Origin: Condylostoma magnum
Lineage: Eukaryota; Ciliophora; Heterotrichea; Heterotrichida; Condylostomatidae
DNA length: 49,523 nt
Reading direction: 5' to 3'
Assembly (NCBI GenBank): GCA_920105805.1
Contig: CAKKTI010000128.1
Coordinates: 1 to 49,523 of the forward strand
In this document: piece after piece, positions 38,944 to 49,523 of the stretch
How positions within the stretch are numbered: position 1 is the stretch's first letter
Layout of the letters: the number at the start of each line of letters is the position of its first letter
Program-made: the position numbers and the translations under genes
Notes under the pieces: generated by a model
Database searches by the model: none
Seen by the model: only the letters and a program-made list of their open reading frames with translations
Told to the model about the DNA's origin: nothing

Positions 38944-39420
38944 TTAAAGTGAAAGTTTATTTCTCTTTCTGACTCTCCTGTTATTCCTTTTAATTGAAGT
39001 TGATCTCTAATTCTAAACTTGCAAAGTCTTCAACAAAAATTGATCATTATACAAATCAAGCATTCCCATACTTCCCTTCTACCCACTAAAGATAGACTAA
39101 GGTAAAACAGTCTTCTTTTTCCTATTCAAACTTCCAGGTGAATCCTAACTTACTCGCAATATTCTTCTCTTTTTCCTTCCTCTAGAAATTGATCTAACTT
39201 CTTATAGATTATTAATGTTTAATGTGCTCACTAGTAGTGATGAAACTCTTGCCTAGCCCCTTCTATTTTATACTGAATTTTACTTATCTCTCATTTTCTT
39301 CAAGTCGATAAGCCTTCTACATAAATCTTTGTATTCGAAATGCACTCCATACTTATCTTTAACCCCCTCCTACTCCTCTTAAATTTAAAGCAGCTACTGA
39401 TGCAGAAATCTATCATTCAT
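38944..39420 (-). CDS. Hypothetical basic protein, 158 aa
   Basis: 158 residues starting MNDRFLHQQLLQIQEEQEG. A helical N-terminal half (YKDLCRRLIDLKKMRDKQ) is followed by an Arg/Ser-rich, probably disordered half (ISRGRKKRRILRVSQDSPGS, RRVRKRNKLSL). It is strongly basic and could be nuclear. The forward strand is pyrimidine-rich across exactly this interval, the mark of a minus gene in this window. No family is recognised. Confidence 0.62.
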
Positions 39421-39903
39421 ATTTACAAATTAATTAGCTTTTTGTAGAAATTGTATATTTGAATGAATTAGGAGGTAAATAGTTATTAGTTTATGTCAGA
39501 GACTAATTATGGAATAAGGATTTGAGTAGTTTTAGGTTATTACTTTATAAGTATTTACAGCTTGATTAAAATTAACGTTTGCTGTAAAGGTAATATCTTT
39601 ATATAATTAAATCACTAAAAATAGTGTATGTGATACTGATAGCTAGATATTTGTGTTTAAAGCTATAATAATGTATCTTTTTCTTATAAGAATGTCAAAT
39701 TTAAACAAAAGCTAACTATAGGAAAATATGCTTCAGTCATTATAAAAATGCTTTAAAACTTCTATATTTTCAAAGTTTGCCAATATTTAATCAGCTATAA
39801 CTTTTTATTCAATCAATTATATAAATCATCTGTAAGATAGTACAATAACTCTCTGATAAAACTGCATAACACCATCGCGGCATAATAAGAATAATTATAT
39901 AAA
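39421..39903. promoter_or_regulatory. Spacer between divergent genes
   Basis: 483 AT-rich bases between start codons at 39420 (minus) and 39904 (plus). No coding signal, repeat or tRNA-like fold was recognised; it should contain both promoters. Confidence 0.4.
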
Positions 39904-41478
39904 ATGGTAAAAATTGTGCTACTTCTAGTACTTTGCCTGGCATCCGGCCTCAGAACAAAGCAACAATCCCTAAACTAAAATCAAACCAGTCTCAGTGTAG
40001 CTCAAAAGGGCATTGAGTAAGTATAATCGTAAATCTTTACCCTATCCGAGTCATTCCAAGAATCAATAAATGCCTTGAATAATAAAATCAAAGAAACAAT
40101 CGATTCTAATGTAATCTCCTTTATAGCTTAAATTGATTAGAAAATAAGCACACAGACCTCGAAGCTGTTTGAATGTGAAAATGATTTAATAACTTTAGAT
40201 TTTGCTTACTCTACAGAAAAAAGAGCTTGCATGGATTATCCCCTGTGTGCCTAATGCAGTATGGATGAAAACTGTATATGGTGTGAATCCACAAATGAAT
40301 GCTTATCAGGAGACGAAAACGGTAGTTTTTAGATTCAATGTGAAAAATATCTGTACTAAGCTTGCCCACAGCAAGGCTGCTAGAAATTTCAAAAGTGCGC
40401 TAATTGTATTGATAGTCCTTAATGCTAATGGTGTGATAACCACAAATTTTGCTTTGAAGGAACTCCCAGTGACATAGAACTTCCTTGTGATTATATCTAT
40501 TTATATAGTAGAGTAAGTAGAGGAAAGGATACATGCTAAGGAGGTGACGAGACTAATGAGAATCACAGTATAAAAGTGATTGAAATGGAAAAGTAAAAGA
40601 AAAGGAAGGAAATAAAAGATAAATAAAATCGATGTAATTAAGAAATCGAGAATTTAGAAGGAGTTAAGAACTAAATTGGGATGATTTTAAAGGATAGTAG
40701 AATACAAAGTCCTTTGAGTGCTGAAGAGATTCAAGTTTAGGATATCTCAGATCTTGTTGCTTAGTTGCAACGGGAGGAGATGGAAAACCAGTAAGATTGA
40801 ATCTAAGACATATATAAATAATACGCTGATGAGGCTCTAGAGATAATCAAGGATAATTTAAACATTGATAAATTACAAAAGGAATTAATCATAGACTCTT
40901 TTAGCGCGGATATATAAAGTATGATATAAGATTTAACATTTAACATTGATATTTAAGTAGATTAATAACTAAAAGACGCTTAGAATAAAGTGTAAATTAA
41001 GGAGTTATAGTAAGATATTAAACAAGAAACAAGGATAAACAATGAAATAGCTTCATAGAATTAAATAGAGCAGCAGCAATAGATTTAAAGTTAGCAAGGA
41101 ATCACATAAGCATCAACTGTATAGTAAGGATTTATTATGGGAGAAGATGCATTTCTTCCTATAGATCCTTTCGCAAGAACAGAGGTAGAAGTTTTAGCAG
41201 AAATGAAATAAAAAGAGGAAATAAGAAACACAATACAACAGCTGAAAATTTATCCATCAAAGAATCAAGATACAATACCAACAGAAGGCTTATAACCGGA
41301 AGAAAAGGAAAAAAGAGAGGAAGAGCAAAAGCAAAAGATTAAAGAAAATAGAGAAATGATTGACTCTTATATGCTAAAAGTTGATGAAGAAGGTGTTGAC
41401 TTAGACGCTTTGCAAAAGGAAGTAGAAGACAAATTAGCTCAAATGAAAAAAGTGTCATTAGAATGAAAAGTTAAATAA
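39904..41478 (+). CDS. Secreted PSI-like, coiled-coil protein
   Basis: About 524 residues. A signal peptide (MVKIVLLLVLCLASGLRT) is followed by a helical region, then two or three Cys-rich PSI-like (plexin repeat) modules between residues 95 and 190: CAQCSMDENCIWCEST, CPQQGCQKFQKCANC and CQWCDNHKFCF. The rest is a long acidic, Gln/Glu-rich coiled coil with many Gln codons written TAA/TAG (KIKENREMIDSYMLKVDEE). PSI modules usually sit in extracellular or granule proteins; a secretory granule matrix protein would fit but is inference. The end is TGA 41464 or, if that TGA is Trp, TAA 41476; I prefer TAA because TGA is Trp elsewhere here. Confidence 0.78.
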
Positions 41479-41490
41479 ACGTTATATATT

Positions 41491-42261
41491 TTAATTACTA
41501 TATTACTGGATCTTTATTATTTCAACATTCAAACAATAGCTGTATAGGAAATTTAGTAGTTATACAGATTTGTCTAATGATTCCTCGGAATCCTGAGTTA
41601 AGTTCTCTTTTTTCAGTATTGTACAGTTCTACCCATCTATTTATATAGAGAATGCCCATTATTCAACTTCTTGCTCTAAGATTCTATTTTAAGTTGAATC
41701 ATAGTAGAACTGTTTAATTTGATTCGAGCAAAAACTTTATAATTAGCATATAAAGCCTAAATTAGGACTAATTTTATCATTTTTTAACTGTAGCATTTGC
41801 ATAGCTTCATTGAAAGAGACCTTTTGCTTCCATATTAAGTAAGCACAAAGGACAGTTGGTGCTCTTGAAATTCCTTTAACACAGTGAACTAATATTCTCT
41901 TTTATTGTTACACTGCTTGGTCAATGATCATTATTGATCTTATTATATCAAAGAATAATCCAAAGTTAGAGTTATCTTTTATTTCCAGATTATAGTAATC
42001 AATATCAGGGTAAAGGTTTGGACACTTTCTCTACCCTACAAGATTCAAAATAACTCTTATTTAATTTTAGTTTAAAATTTCACGATTTTTAACTACCTCA
42101 TAGCTTCCCATGTATATATTTGGCTGAATTTGTACAATGCTTTGATTTTAAAGCTTCATTTTAGGTGATACTTAAGTTGGTTTTATGTTTAGGCTAATTG
42201 GTCGTCTTCTATTTATCTCTTAAGGCTTTCTTGTTTTTAGCATATTATATTTTTATGACAT
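41491..42261 (-). CDS. Dual-specificity protein phosphatase
   Basis: About 256 residues. A basic N-terminal extension precedes a DSP domain: the entry IQPNIYMGSYEVVKN, the beta-sheet IRVILNLVGQ, the DNSN region, and the P-loop ILVHCVKGISRAPT containing HCxxGxSR with the nucleophilic Cys and binding Arg. AYLIWKQKVSFNEAMQMLQ follows, as in DUSP and MAPK-phosphatase-like enzymes. The usual general-acid Asp is probably the D of IKDNSN. It should dephosphorylate Tyr and Ser/Thr; substrate unknown. The C-terminal tail is polar. Several in-frame TAA near the end (41503, 41491, 41482) are candidate stops; I chose 41491. The convergent PSI-like gene ends 12 nt away. Confidence 0.85.
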
Positions 42262-42818
42262 TTAATTTTGCGGGATAATTCGATAAAATTAAGAAAGTAT
42301 GAAAATGCTGATTTTAAGCTGAGGAAGAGTATAATAATGTTCAGTTTGTTTGGAAAAGGGTATTAATTAAATATTGTGTTAAATGTTAAAAAAGTCTATT
42401 AAATCAATTAAAGTTCCAAAATATTGATAAATGTTAAAATATGGAGACTTTATGTTAATGCTTGGTTTTATTATATATAGAAAATATAGTACTTCATCTG
42501 TTAGCCAAAACCTAAAATCAATAAGTATATAAATTCATGATATAATCTATATTTACACTATATTTGAGACAGATTACTAATTTTATAACACTATTTTATC
42601 CCACCAACAATATAGACATATAAAATTAATGAATTATAATTATTCAAATAATCTGGTTTCAAAATAAAGCTTATTACAATGAATTTTATGAATGTCATAT
42701 TTTATAATAAAATCCCATTCTCTAATCTTAAAAAGCCATCTCATCTTCCTTTAAATATGCTATATAAAATAATATTCCGATTACCATATTTAGAAGTATT
42801 AAGCTGAAACATAAAAAA
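42262..42818. promoter_or_regulatory. Spacer between divergent phosphatase and CK1 genes
   Basis: 557 very AT-rich bases separating start codons at 42261 (minus) and 42819 (plus). No open frame shows real protein composition; no RNA gene was recognised. One of the longer intergenic intervals here. Confidence 0.4.
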
Positions 42819-43937
42819 ATGTAAAATATAAGCCCTGGTGATATCGTAAACCAGAAATTCAGAATATGTAAATTAATAGAAAGAGGAGGTTTCGGCAGTG
42901 TTTACAAAGCATAAAACCTAATCAATCAAAAGTACGTAGCTATAAAATTTGACCTTACAAATTACAACATGATATAGAATGAGTACCGTATCTTAAAATA
43001 TTTATAAGGAATCAAAGGAATACCAAAAACTTACGAATAAGGTTGAACATATGATAGTAATTACATTGTTATGGAATTACTAGGCTCATCTCTACAAAAT
43101 CAACTTTATATATACTAAAAGAGCATTCCAATGGATATTGCTTTCTTCATCTTTAAAAATATGCTGACCCAAATATGATAAATACACAGAAAAGGAATCT
43201 TGCATTAGGACATCAAGCCAAGCTAATTCGTTTTCAATAGAAGTGGTAAATTACTTTACTTAATAGATTTTGGACTTTCTAAGAAGTATGTTGTAAATCA
43301 TGAACACATAGTAATGGATAGCAATTTAATGAATGTGGGTACAGCTTCCTTTTCATCAATAGCGAATCATTAAGGAATTACTTAAGGAAGGAAAGATGAC
43401 CTAGAATCTTATTTTTACTCATGTATTTACTTGCTTAAGGGTAATTTACCGTGAAGTGCAAAAAGTTTATAACAAAGATCTTAAATTTGAAACTAGACGT
43501 ATGATCTTAAGGTAAACATTCAGACAAATGATCTATGTAAAGATTTACCTGGAGAAATGTCTGAAATTTATGATTATATCAAATCATTGCACTTCAATGA
43601 TAAGCCTAATTATAAATATATAATGAGCTTACTTAGATAGGTCAATTTCTAAGAAAATTTTAGATTTTGCAAGAAAGTTAATCGCTTTGTTCGTTTAAAT
43701 GTGATAAAACAGAGTTAAAAGTTGAATTCAGATCCTTTAAGTTTATGCAGTACTGGAGCTATGCTTTTATAAAATGAAGAGAGAGAATAACGTTCAGAAA
43801 GCCATTCTGTTTATGAAGAAAGTGAAAAAACAGAAGTTCTAAGAGGAAATTACCCTGAAATTTAAGATTAGATACAGATTAAATAGAAAGTCAAACTTTT
43901 CATTGATGAAAGCTTGATGCAAAGGAATTCTAAATAG
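42819..43937 (+). CDS. Casein kinase 1-like protein kinase, atypical catalytic loop
   Basis: 372 residues of CK1 fold: glycine loop IERGGFGSVYKA, VAIKFD with the catalytic Lys, MELLGSSLQNQL, the loop HQDIKPSQFVF, DFGLSKKY, the CK1-type SSIANHQGITQGRKDDLESY in place of APE, and GNLPW with TGA for Trp. The catalytic Asp and the DFG Asp are present, but HRD is HQD (TAG at 43206) and the Asn that normally follows DIKPxN is Gln (TAA at 43224). Mg2+ coordination and activity are therefore uncertain. A 90-residue polar tail follows. The stop is TAG 43935. The start is chosen at the ATG just before QNISPGDIVNQKFRI, the usual CK1 opening. Confidence 0.87.
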
Positions 43938-44233
43938 TTATAATTTTTATTATTTATCAAACTTATGGTGTTATTGATTTTATTTCTAGTAGTGAAAACA
44001 TTGTAATTCTCATAAATATTATGAATTAGTTTGTTAATAAAGGAATTTACAAAAATAAGTATCTTTGAACTATATTCTAGAATATATTCAACGAACTCTT
44101 GTAAAAACATCAAAATTAATAATAATCAGAATAGATAACAAAGTAATCACAAATTAAAGAATACTTGCAACTACTTAATTCTTAGAATAATCAACTTCCT
44201 GATAAAAATCAAACTATCTTGTAAACATTAAAA
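43938..44233. other. Short AT-rich spacer
   Basis: 296 bases between two plus genes. A stop-free minus frame (43868-44113, 81 codons) crosses into the CK1 3' end and is probably chance, though its lack of TAA/TAG over 81 codons is unusual for such AT-rich DNA. Confidence 0.4.
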
Positions 44234-44821
44234 ATGACGCATATGTCTAAAAAGAAGATCTTCAGATTATCAAAGGGTTTCTACGGAAGGCGCAGCAACT
44301 GTCTAAGAATGGCAAACTAAGCAGTTGAGAAGGCCTTGCAAAATGCCTACGTAGAAAGGAAATTAAAGAAAAGAGATATGCGTCGGCAATGAATCTAAAA
44401 CATCAATGCTGGAGTTAGAGAGCATAATATAAGTTATTCCCGATTTATATATGGACTAAATCACAGTCTTATTAATGTTGATAGAAAAGTTTTAGCTGAT
44501 CTAGCTATTTATGAGCCATTGTCATTTAAAGCTTTGATTGATGAAGTCAAAATAGAAACTAAGTTAGGATTAGAAGATAAATACATAGATGCTTAATCGT
44601 ATGAGAAAGCAGTAGATGAAGGAGTAATTGCACCTGTGGGGACAAGCTTACCCTCACTTGAAGATATGAAGAAGAAGGCTGAGGGAAGACCGTATAAGTG
44701 GGATGAGTTTATTCCTGTATAATATACTAAGCCCAAGAGACCAACTGAGGAAGAACTAAAGCAATTTAGAGCTTTGGAGTTCTGGGATAGTGATTGGGAA
44801 GATGATAGGCATTTTGATTAG
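44234..44821 (+). CDS. MRPL20: Mitochondrial large-subunit ribosomal protein bL20m
   Basis: 195 residues. The N-terminal 110 match bacterial L20: KGFYGRRSNCLRMANQAVEK, AYVERKLKKRDMRRQWIQNI, then NAGVREHNISYSRFIYGL and VDRKVLADLA. L20 binds 23S rRNA early in large-subunit assembly. In the RRxW-I-x-x-I-N-A motif the Trp is TGA at 44390, further proof of the code. A C-terminal extension of about 85 acidic residues (EFIPVQYTKPKRPTEEEL) is absent from bacteria and fits a ciliate mitoribosome. Nuclear coding with a short basic N-terminus fits import. TAG 44819 is followed at once by TAA 44822. The convergent gene ends within the same few bases. Confidence 0.93.
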
Positions 44822-45828
44822 TAATGTCAAGTAAGAGTTGAATTCAGTCTTTTCCTCTCTATTCTTTGTGTCTTCAATAGAAAATCTTGGTTGTTTCTAG
44901 GTGTTAACTATGAACTAAGTCTTTTAGTCTTTTTTGGAGTACATATCTTAATTTATGATAAAGGACGTACATGCATACGAAGCTTTTCTCTGATTACTGG
45001 TTAATTTAGTACTTATTTTGATAAATACAGTTTCTTTTTGAGCTTTTAAATTGTCTTTTGATTCTTAACTTATAATACTTCTCAAAGATTATTTTCTATT
45101 TTTGAGTTCTTAATAAAATCCTCATAGGTATTTTTTGATATTTTATGCCTTTAGATTAGATCTTTATTCTATCTTTTCACAGAATTATATATCTTTTACT
45201 TTTATTCTTAAAATTGTTTTATTTACAAATTATACTAAGTCTTTAACTTGTTAAATTAGGCTTCAATAGCATCATGCTATCCTTTAAACAATTGATAAGT
45301 AGCTCTTATCTAATCATATTATGTTTTGATAATTTTATTATGTTCTAATTGTTCTATAAATTCCTACGAGTTCTAATCAATTTTAGGAAATTATGGCTTG
45401 TTATACAAAAGTTAATTATACTATTGAATATTATTGAATCTGATTACATTCTTCTATACTTTTGATATTTTATAAGCTTATTTTAATTAAATGCCTTTAT
45501 TTATGTCTTATTACTTAATTGTATCACAGTATTATCTGATTTATTATAATTAATATGCAAAGCTTGATTAGATTCGTGAAAGGGTTTACTTAAGATCTAA
45601 TCTAGTTTTTCTAATTGTAACGATTTTGACATTATCTTATCTCACGCTTGCTGCTAGCTATAACGATAGAAGAACATTTTACATAATTGTTTTCAGATTT
45701 CTTATAATCATTCTGGCATTTTACTCCTGTAAAATTATCTTTTTGTTTTAATTTGAATTCTGGTAATAGTATTGTAATCTTTGTAAGTCTATTCAATATT
45801 CATCATCTGAAATATTGTCATCAGACAT
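44818..45828 (-). CDS. Coiled-coil protein, Gln-rich
   Basis: About 336 residues. An acidic start (MSDDNISDDEYW) precedes a long charged coiled coil very rich in Gln from TAA/TAG (QLEHNKIIKTQYDQIRATYQ, LQIKQFQEQKQKIYNSVKRQ), ending in a basic tail (RIERKRLNSTLT). No family is recognised. The frame is continuous from ATG 45828. It ends at TGA 44827-44829, or, reading TGA as Trp, three codons later at TAA 44818-44820, which overlaps the bL20 stop TAG 44819-44821 on the other strand. The forward strand is pyrimidine-rich across the gene, as expected for a minus gene. Confidence 0.72.
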
Positions 45829-45995
45829 TTAAGTAAATTGATATATTATTTTACTACCCTAATAAAAGTACATTTTAAAGTCTGAAAATTACCCTAACAA
45901 GTAGTAAATATATTCGTTGTAAAATTTAGATTTGAAAATATTTCTTGAATATACAACAATTTGAATTTAAAAGGAATCATTTATAATCAATAAAA

Positions 45996-46529
45996 ATGAA
46001 GAGGAGTTATTTCCTTTTTATCATCTTTCTCCTGATGATTGGAGTATCGTCACAAGTATCAAACGACTTTATAAGTAACATGAAGAAAAAGAAATCTACC
46101 TATAAACCTAAATCTCCAAGCAGTATCCACTCAGGCAGCAGTACCAACTCAGGCAGCAGTATCCACTCAGGCAGCAGTACCAACTCAGGCAGCAGTATCC
46201 ACTCAGGCAGCAGTACCAACTCAGGCAGCAGTTTCAACTCAAGCAAAAAATCTTCAAGCTTTAACCATTCAAGCAGAACCTGTAGAAATCCTAATCATTA
46301 CCACTATTACCCTTAAAGGAGCTTGTCTTAGTTGGTTTGGTATGAAATACTAATATTTTGCTTAATCGGTGTGTTTTCCTTCGGAGTAATAAGCTTTTTC
46401 GTATATTTCTTATGTGTAAGGAGAGGAAACTGCACGTGATGTAGACATATCTGTTGCTGCTTTGAATGCTGCATCCCCATGACTTACGAGCCATCCGAAC
46501 CAAGCCTTAAAGATAGGCTCAATTTTTAG
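45996..46529 (+). CDS. Single-pass membrane protein with Ser/Gly/Asn repeats
   Basis: About 177 residues: a signal peptide (MKRSYFLFIIFLLMIGVSSQ), a short basic stretch, seven tandem six-residue repeats alternating SSIHSG and SSTNSG, a His/Tyr segment, one membrane helix (EILIFCLIGVFSFGVISFF), then a cytoplasmic Cys-rich tail (CTWCRHICCCFECC) that looks fit for palmitoylation. A standard-code reading stops at TAA 46314 and yields a soluble 106-residue peptide; in this code that TAA is Gln, and the membrane helix directly beyond it supports read-through. The likely stop is TAG 46527 (or TAA 46536). The repeat region would be extracellular and probably glycosylated. Confidence 0.75.
46119..46244 (+). 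repeat. Seven tandem 18-bp repeats in a coding region
   Basis: Two 18-bp variants alternate: AGCAGTATCCACTCAGGC and AGCAGTACCAACTCAGGC, three pairs, then a diverged seventh copy. The 36-bp higher-order unit is identical at DNA level over three copies, so recent expansion or conversion is likely. Confidence 0.95.
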
Positions 46530-46987
46530 TTAGAATAAAATAGATTACTTTATTGTTTAAGTTTTTATAATGAAATGTAATAAATAAGAATATTATTAGG
46601 TACTATGAGTATGTAAAAGACTAAAGAAATAACAAAAATATGTATTAATAAATATAATGCAACTACATAAAATGCTAATCTAACAGGTGTTTATAAGTTA
46701 CTACAGTTATTTTATTATTTTGTAGCAATTATTAAGACTCTATCTTTTATATTCAACAGTCTTCAAATAATAAATCTGTCAATGTTTGAGTAATAATATT
46801 TTCCTTTAACTTTTCAAGCTTGCAACTATATAAATTACAGAAGGAAATAAAGTTAGTATATATTGCCATAAAATTGCATTCATTAAAATAGCTTTAGCCT
46901 AAAATAATTAATTTGCATTATTTCACCTTAACGAGTACAATTAACTCACTTCAAAACAATATACTTTTTAATCCATTTTAGTTTAAA
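46530..46987. other. AT-rich spacer
   Basis: 458 bases between two plus genes, very AT-rich, with no recognisable coding frame or RNA gene. It probably holds the DYRK promoter. Confidence 0.4.
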
Positions 46988-48526
<1,539 letters not shown>

Positions 48527-48530
48527 TTGT

Positions 48531-49523
48531 TTATATAATTTTATTTCTTGATTGGTTCATGTTTTGGTTCACTTTGTCAATTAAACTGGCGCATCGATTA
48601 ATTTCCTTAGTAATAAAGGAATTACCTGCTGATACTTATCTTACTTGTTCATCTTAATGTAAACTCACGTGTATCAGATGTTGATTGTACTAAATGTTCT
48701 CTCTAATGATCCTCATTTTGTCATTTCTCTATAAATTTTTCCAATCTATTACCTCAAATTTTCAACTAGGAGCACTTAAAAGAATTTAAGACCTATTAAA
48801 GCTTGAACTAGAATTCTTAGACAGTCTTTATTTATTATTAGTCTATTATTTCATAAACTTCGGAGACTCACATCGTTAAATATCAACTATCCCGCTTTGA
48901 TTTGTATTCTGTAATAAAGACTGCCTTCTTTTTTATCGTTGTTTCTAATTTCTGATTCTAATGAATCTAGCTTCCTTTTATACACTGAGCCCTAATGATT
49001 TTTTAACTGATAATGTATCTTTAATACTTGGAGTTCTTAAAGCAAATTTGTTTTATTTAAACTATTTCGCTGCTTTTCTGTGTATTGGACTCAATGTCTT
49101 TTTGATTGTAATTTAAGAAGTTGTCTATACTCTTTTTCTAATTGTGGTATAGGAGTAAAGTCTTAAAAAGTATCATTTTCCTTACTTATCCTGGCAAAAA
49201 TCAGCAACAGCTTGACTTAACTCATTTTCCTTTATAGCATATTTCTTTAATAATCTAACAATAATGCCCATTTATTAAATCAACTCATTAGGTACAGTAA
49301 ATTTTTCTATATTAGATTAACTTTATTTTGTAAGATACCGGTTTTTATCAGCTTCTTAGAAATTGTCTATATTAGTCACATGGGAGGCAAAGATCCCGAG
49401 GACTATTTTTCTTGCTTGATTTTACTGCATTGGAATTTTATTAGTCAGTTTCAGGCCAGTAATTTCATTAGGACTCCAAGTGATTTTATATCTAATTGTA
49501 AAATTGCCTGGAGGAGCAATGAA
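48531..49523 (-). CDS. Hypothetical protein, 5' end outside window
   Basis: About 330 codons in one frame from the right edge to TAA 48531-48533. The first visible part looks globular (NFTIRYKITWSPNEITGLK, NELIQQMGIIVRLLKKYAI). The rest is basic and Ser-rich with coiled stretches, ending in CASLIDKVNQNMNQSRNK. TGA is used for Trp (GKWYF). No family is recognised. The N-terminus lies beyond the window. Confidence 0.6.

Noticed and set aside
43868-44113. 81-codon minus frame without any stop triplet
   Set aside because: Low-complexity Asn/Ile/Leu composition, overlap with the CK1 3' end and no family signature; kept only as a remark on the spacer.

Overview
The window looks like macronuclear DNA of a ciliate whose nuclear code uses all three stop triplets inside genes. 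TAA and TAG fall where conserved families carry Gln or a neutral residue. TGA falls where Trp is invariant: the DHHC cysteine-rich motif (19815, 19839), the D-x-W-S-x-G motif of a PKG (29192) and a DYRK (48134), and ribosomal protein bL20 (44390). Yet genes whose natural end can be judged by homology (ARL2, PKG, a WDR44-like protein) stop at TAA or TAG. This is the ambiguous, context-dependent code described for the heterotrich Condylostoma magnum (NCBI table 28). Karyorelict code 27, with TGA as the only stop, fits less well. The organism assignment is inference. Because all three triplets can be sense, every frame is open. I called genes by homology, purine-rich coding strand, signal peptides, paralogue alignment and residue composition. 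No gene needed an intron, but in-frame 15-nt introns would be invisible to this approach.

Layout, left to right: a partial secreted LamG-like protein (-); two poorly understood + genes; a ZnF-UBP/USP/DUSP deubiquitinase (-) and a cyclic-nucleotide-type K+ channel (-); a 1589-aa surface protein (-); an LRR/IQ protein (-); an INCENP IN-box protein (+); an LZTR1-like kelch-BTB protein (-) and a coiled-coil protein (-); a DHHC acyltransferase (+); a minus cluster of CFAP36/BART-like, SAPS (PP6 regulator) and WDR44-like genes; an LYR-motif protein (+); a Lys-rich protein (-); a 2-kb gene-poor island with a decayed LINE reverse transcriptase; a four-cNMP-domain PKG (+); a small basic protein (-); ARL2 (+); chitin synthase (-); a 1595-aa paralogue of the surface protein (+); two small minus genes; a secreted PSI-like coiled-coil protein (+); a dual-specificity phosphatase (-); an atypical CK1 (+); mitochondrial bL20 (+); a coiled-coil protein (-); a repeat-bearing membrane protein (+); a DYRK kinase (+); and a partial minus gene at the right edge.

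The packing is extreme. Same-strand neighbours are 1 to 39 nt apart, divergent start codons as little as 7 to 8 nt apart, and three convergent pairs overlap by 4 to 8 nt at their stop codons. The most distinctive site is a palindromic CTAG at 30822-30825 that supplies the TAG stop of ARL2 on one strand and of chitin synthase on the other. In a code where a stop triplet is read as a stop only near the mRNA 3' end, this packing is mechanistically interesting. The genes themselves are typical of a free-living ciliate: cilium and signalling proteins (PKG, ARL2, a BART-domain protein, K+ channel, kinases), surface proteins and a wall enzyme.
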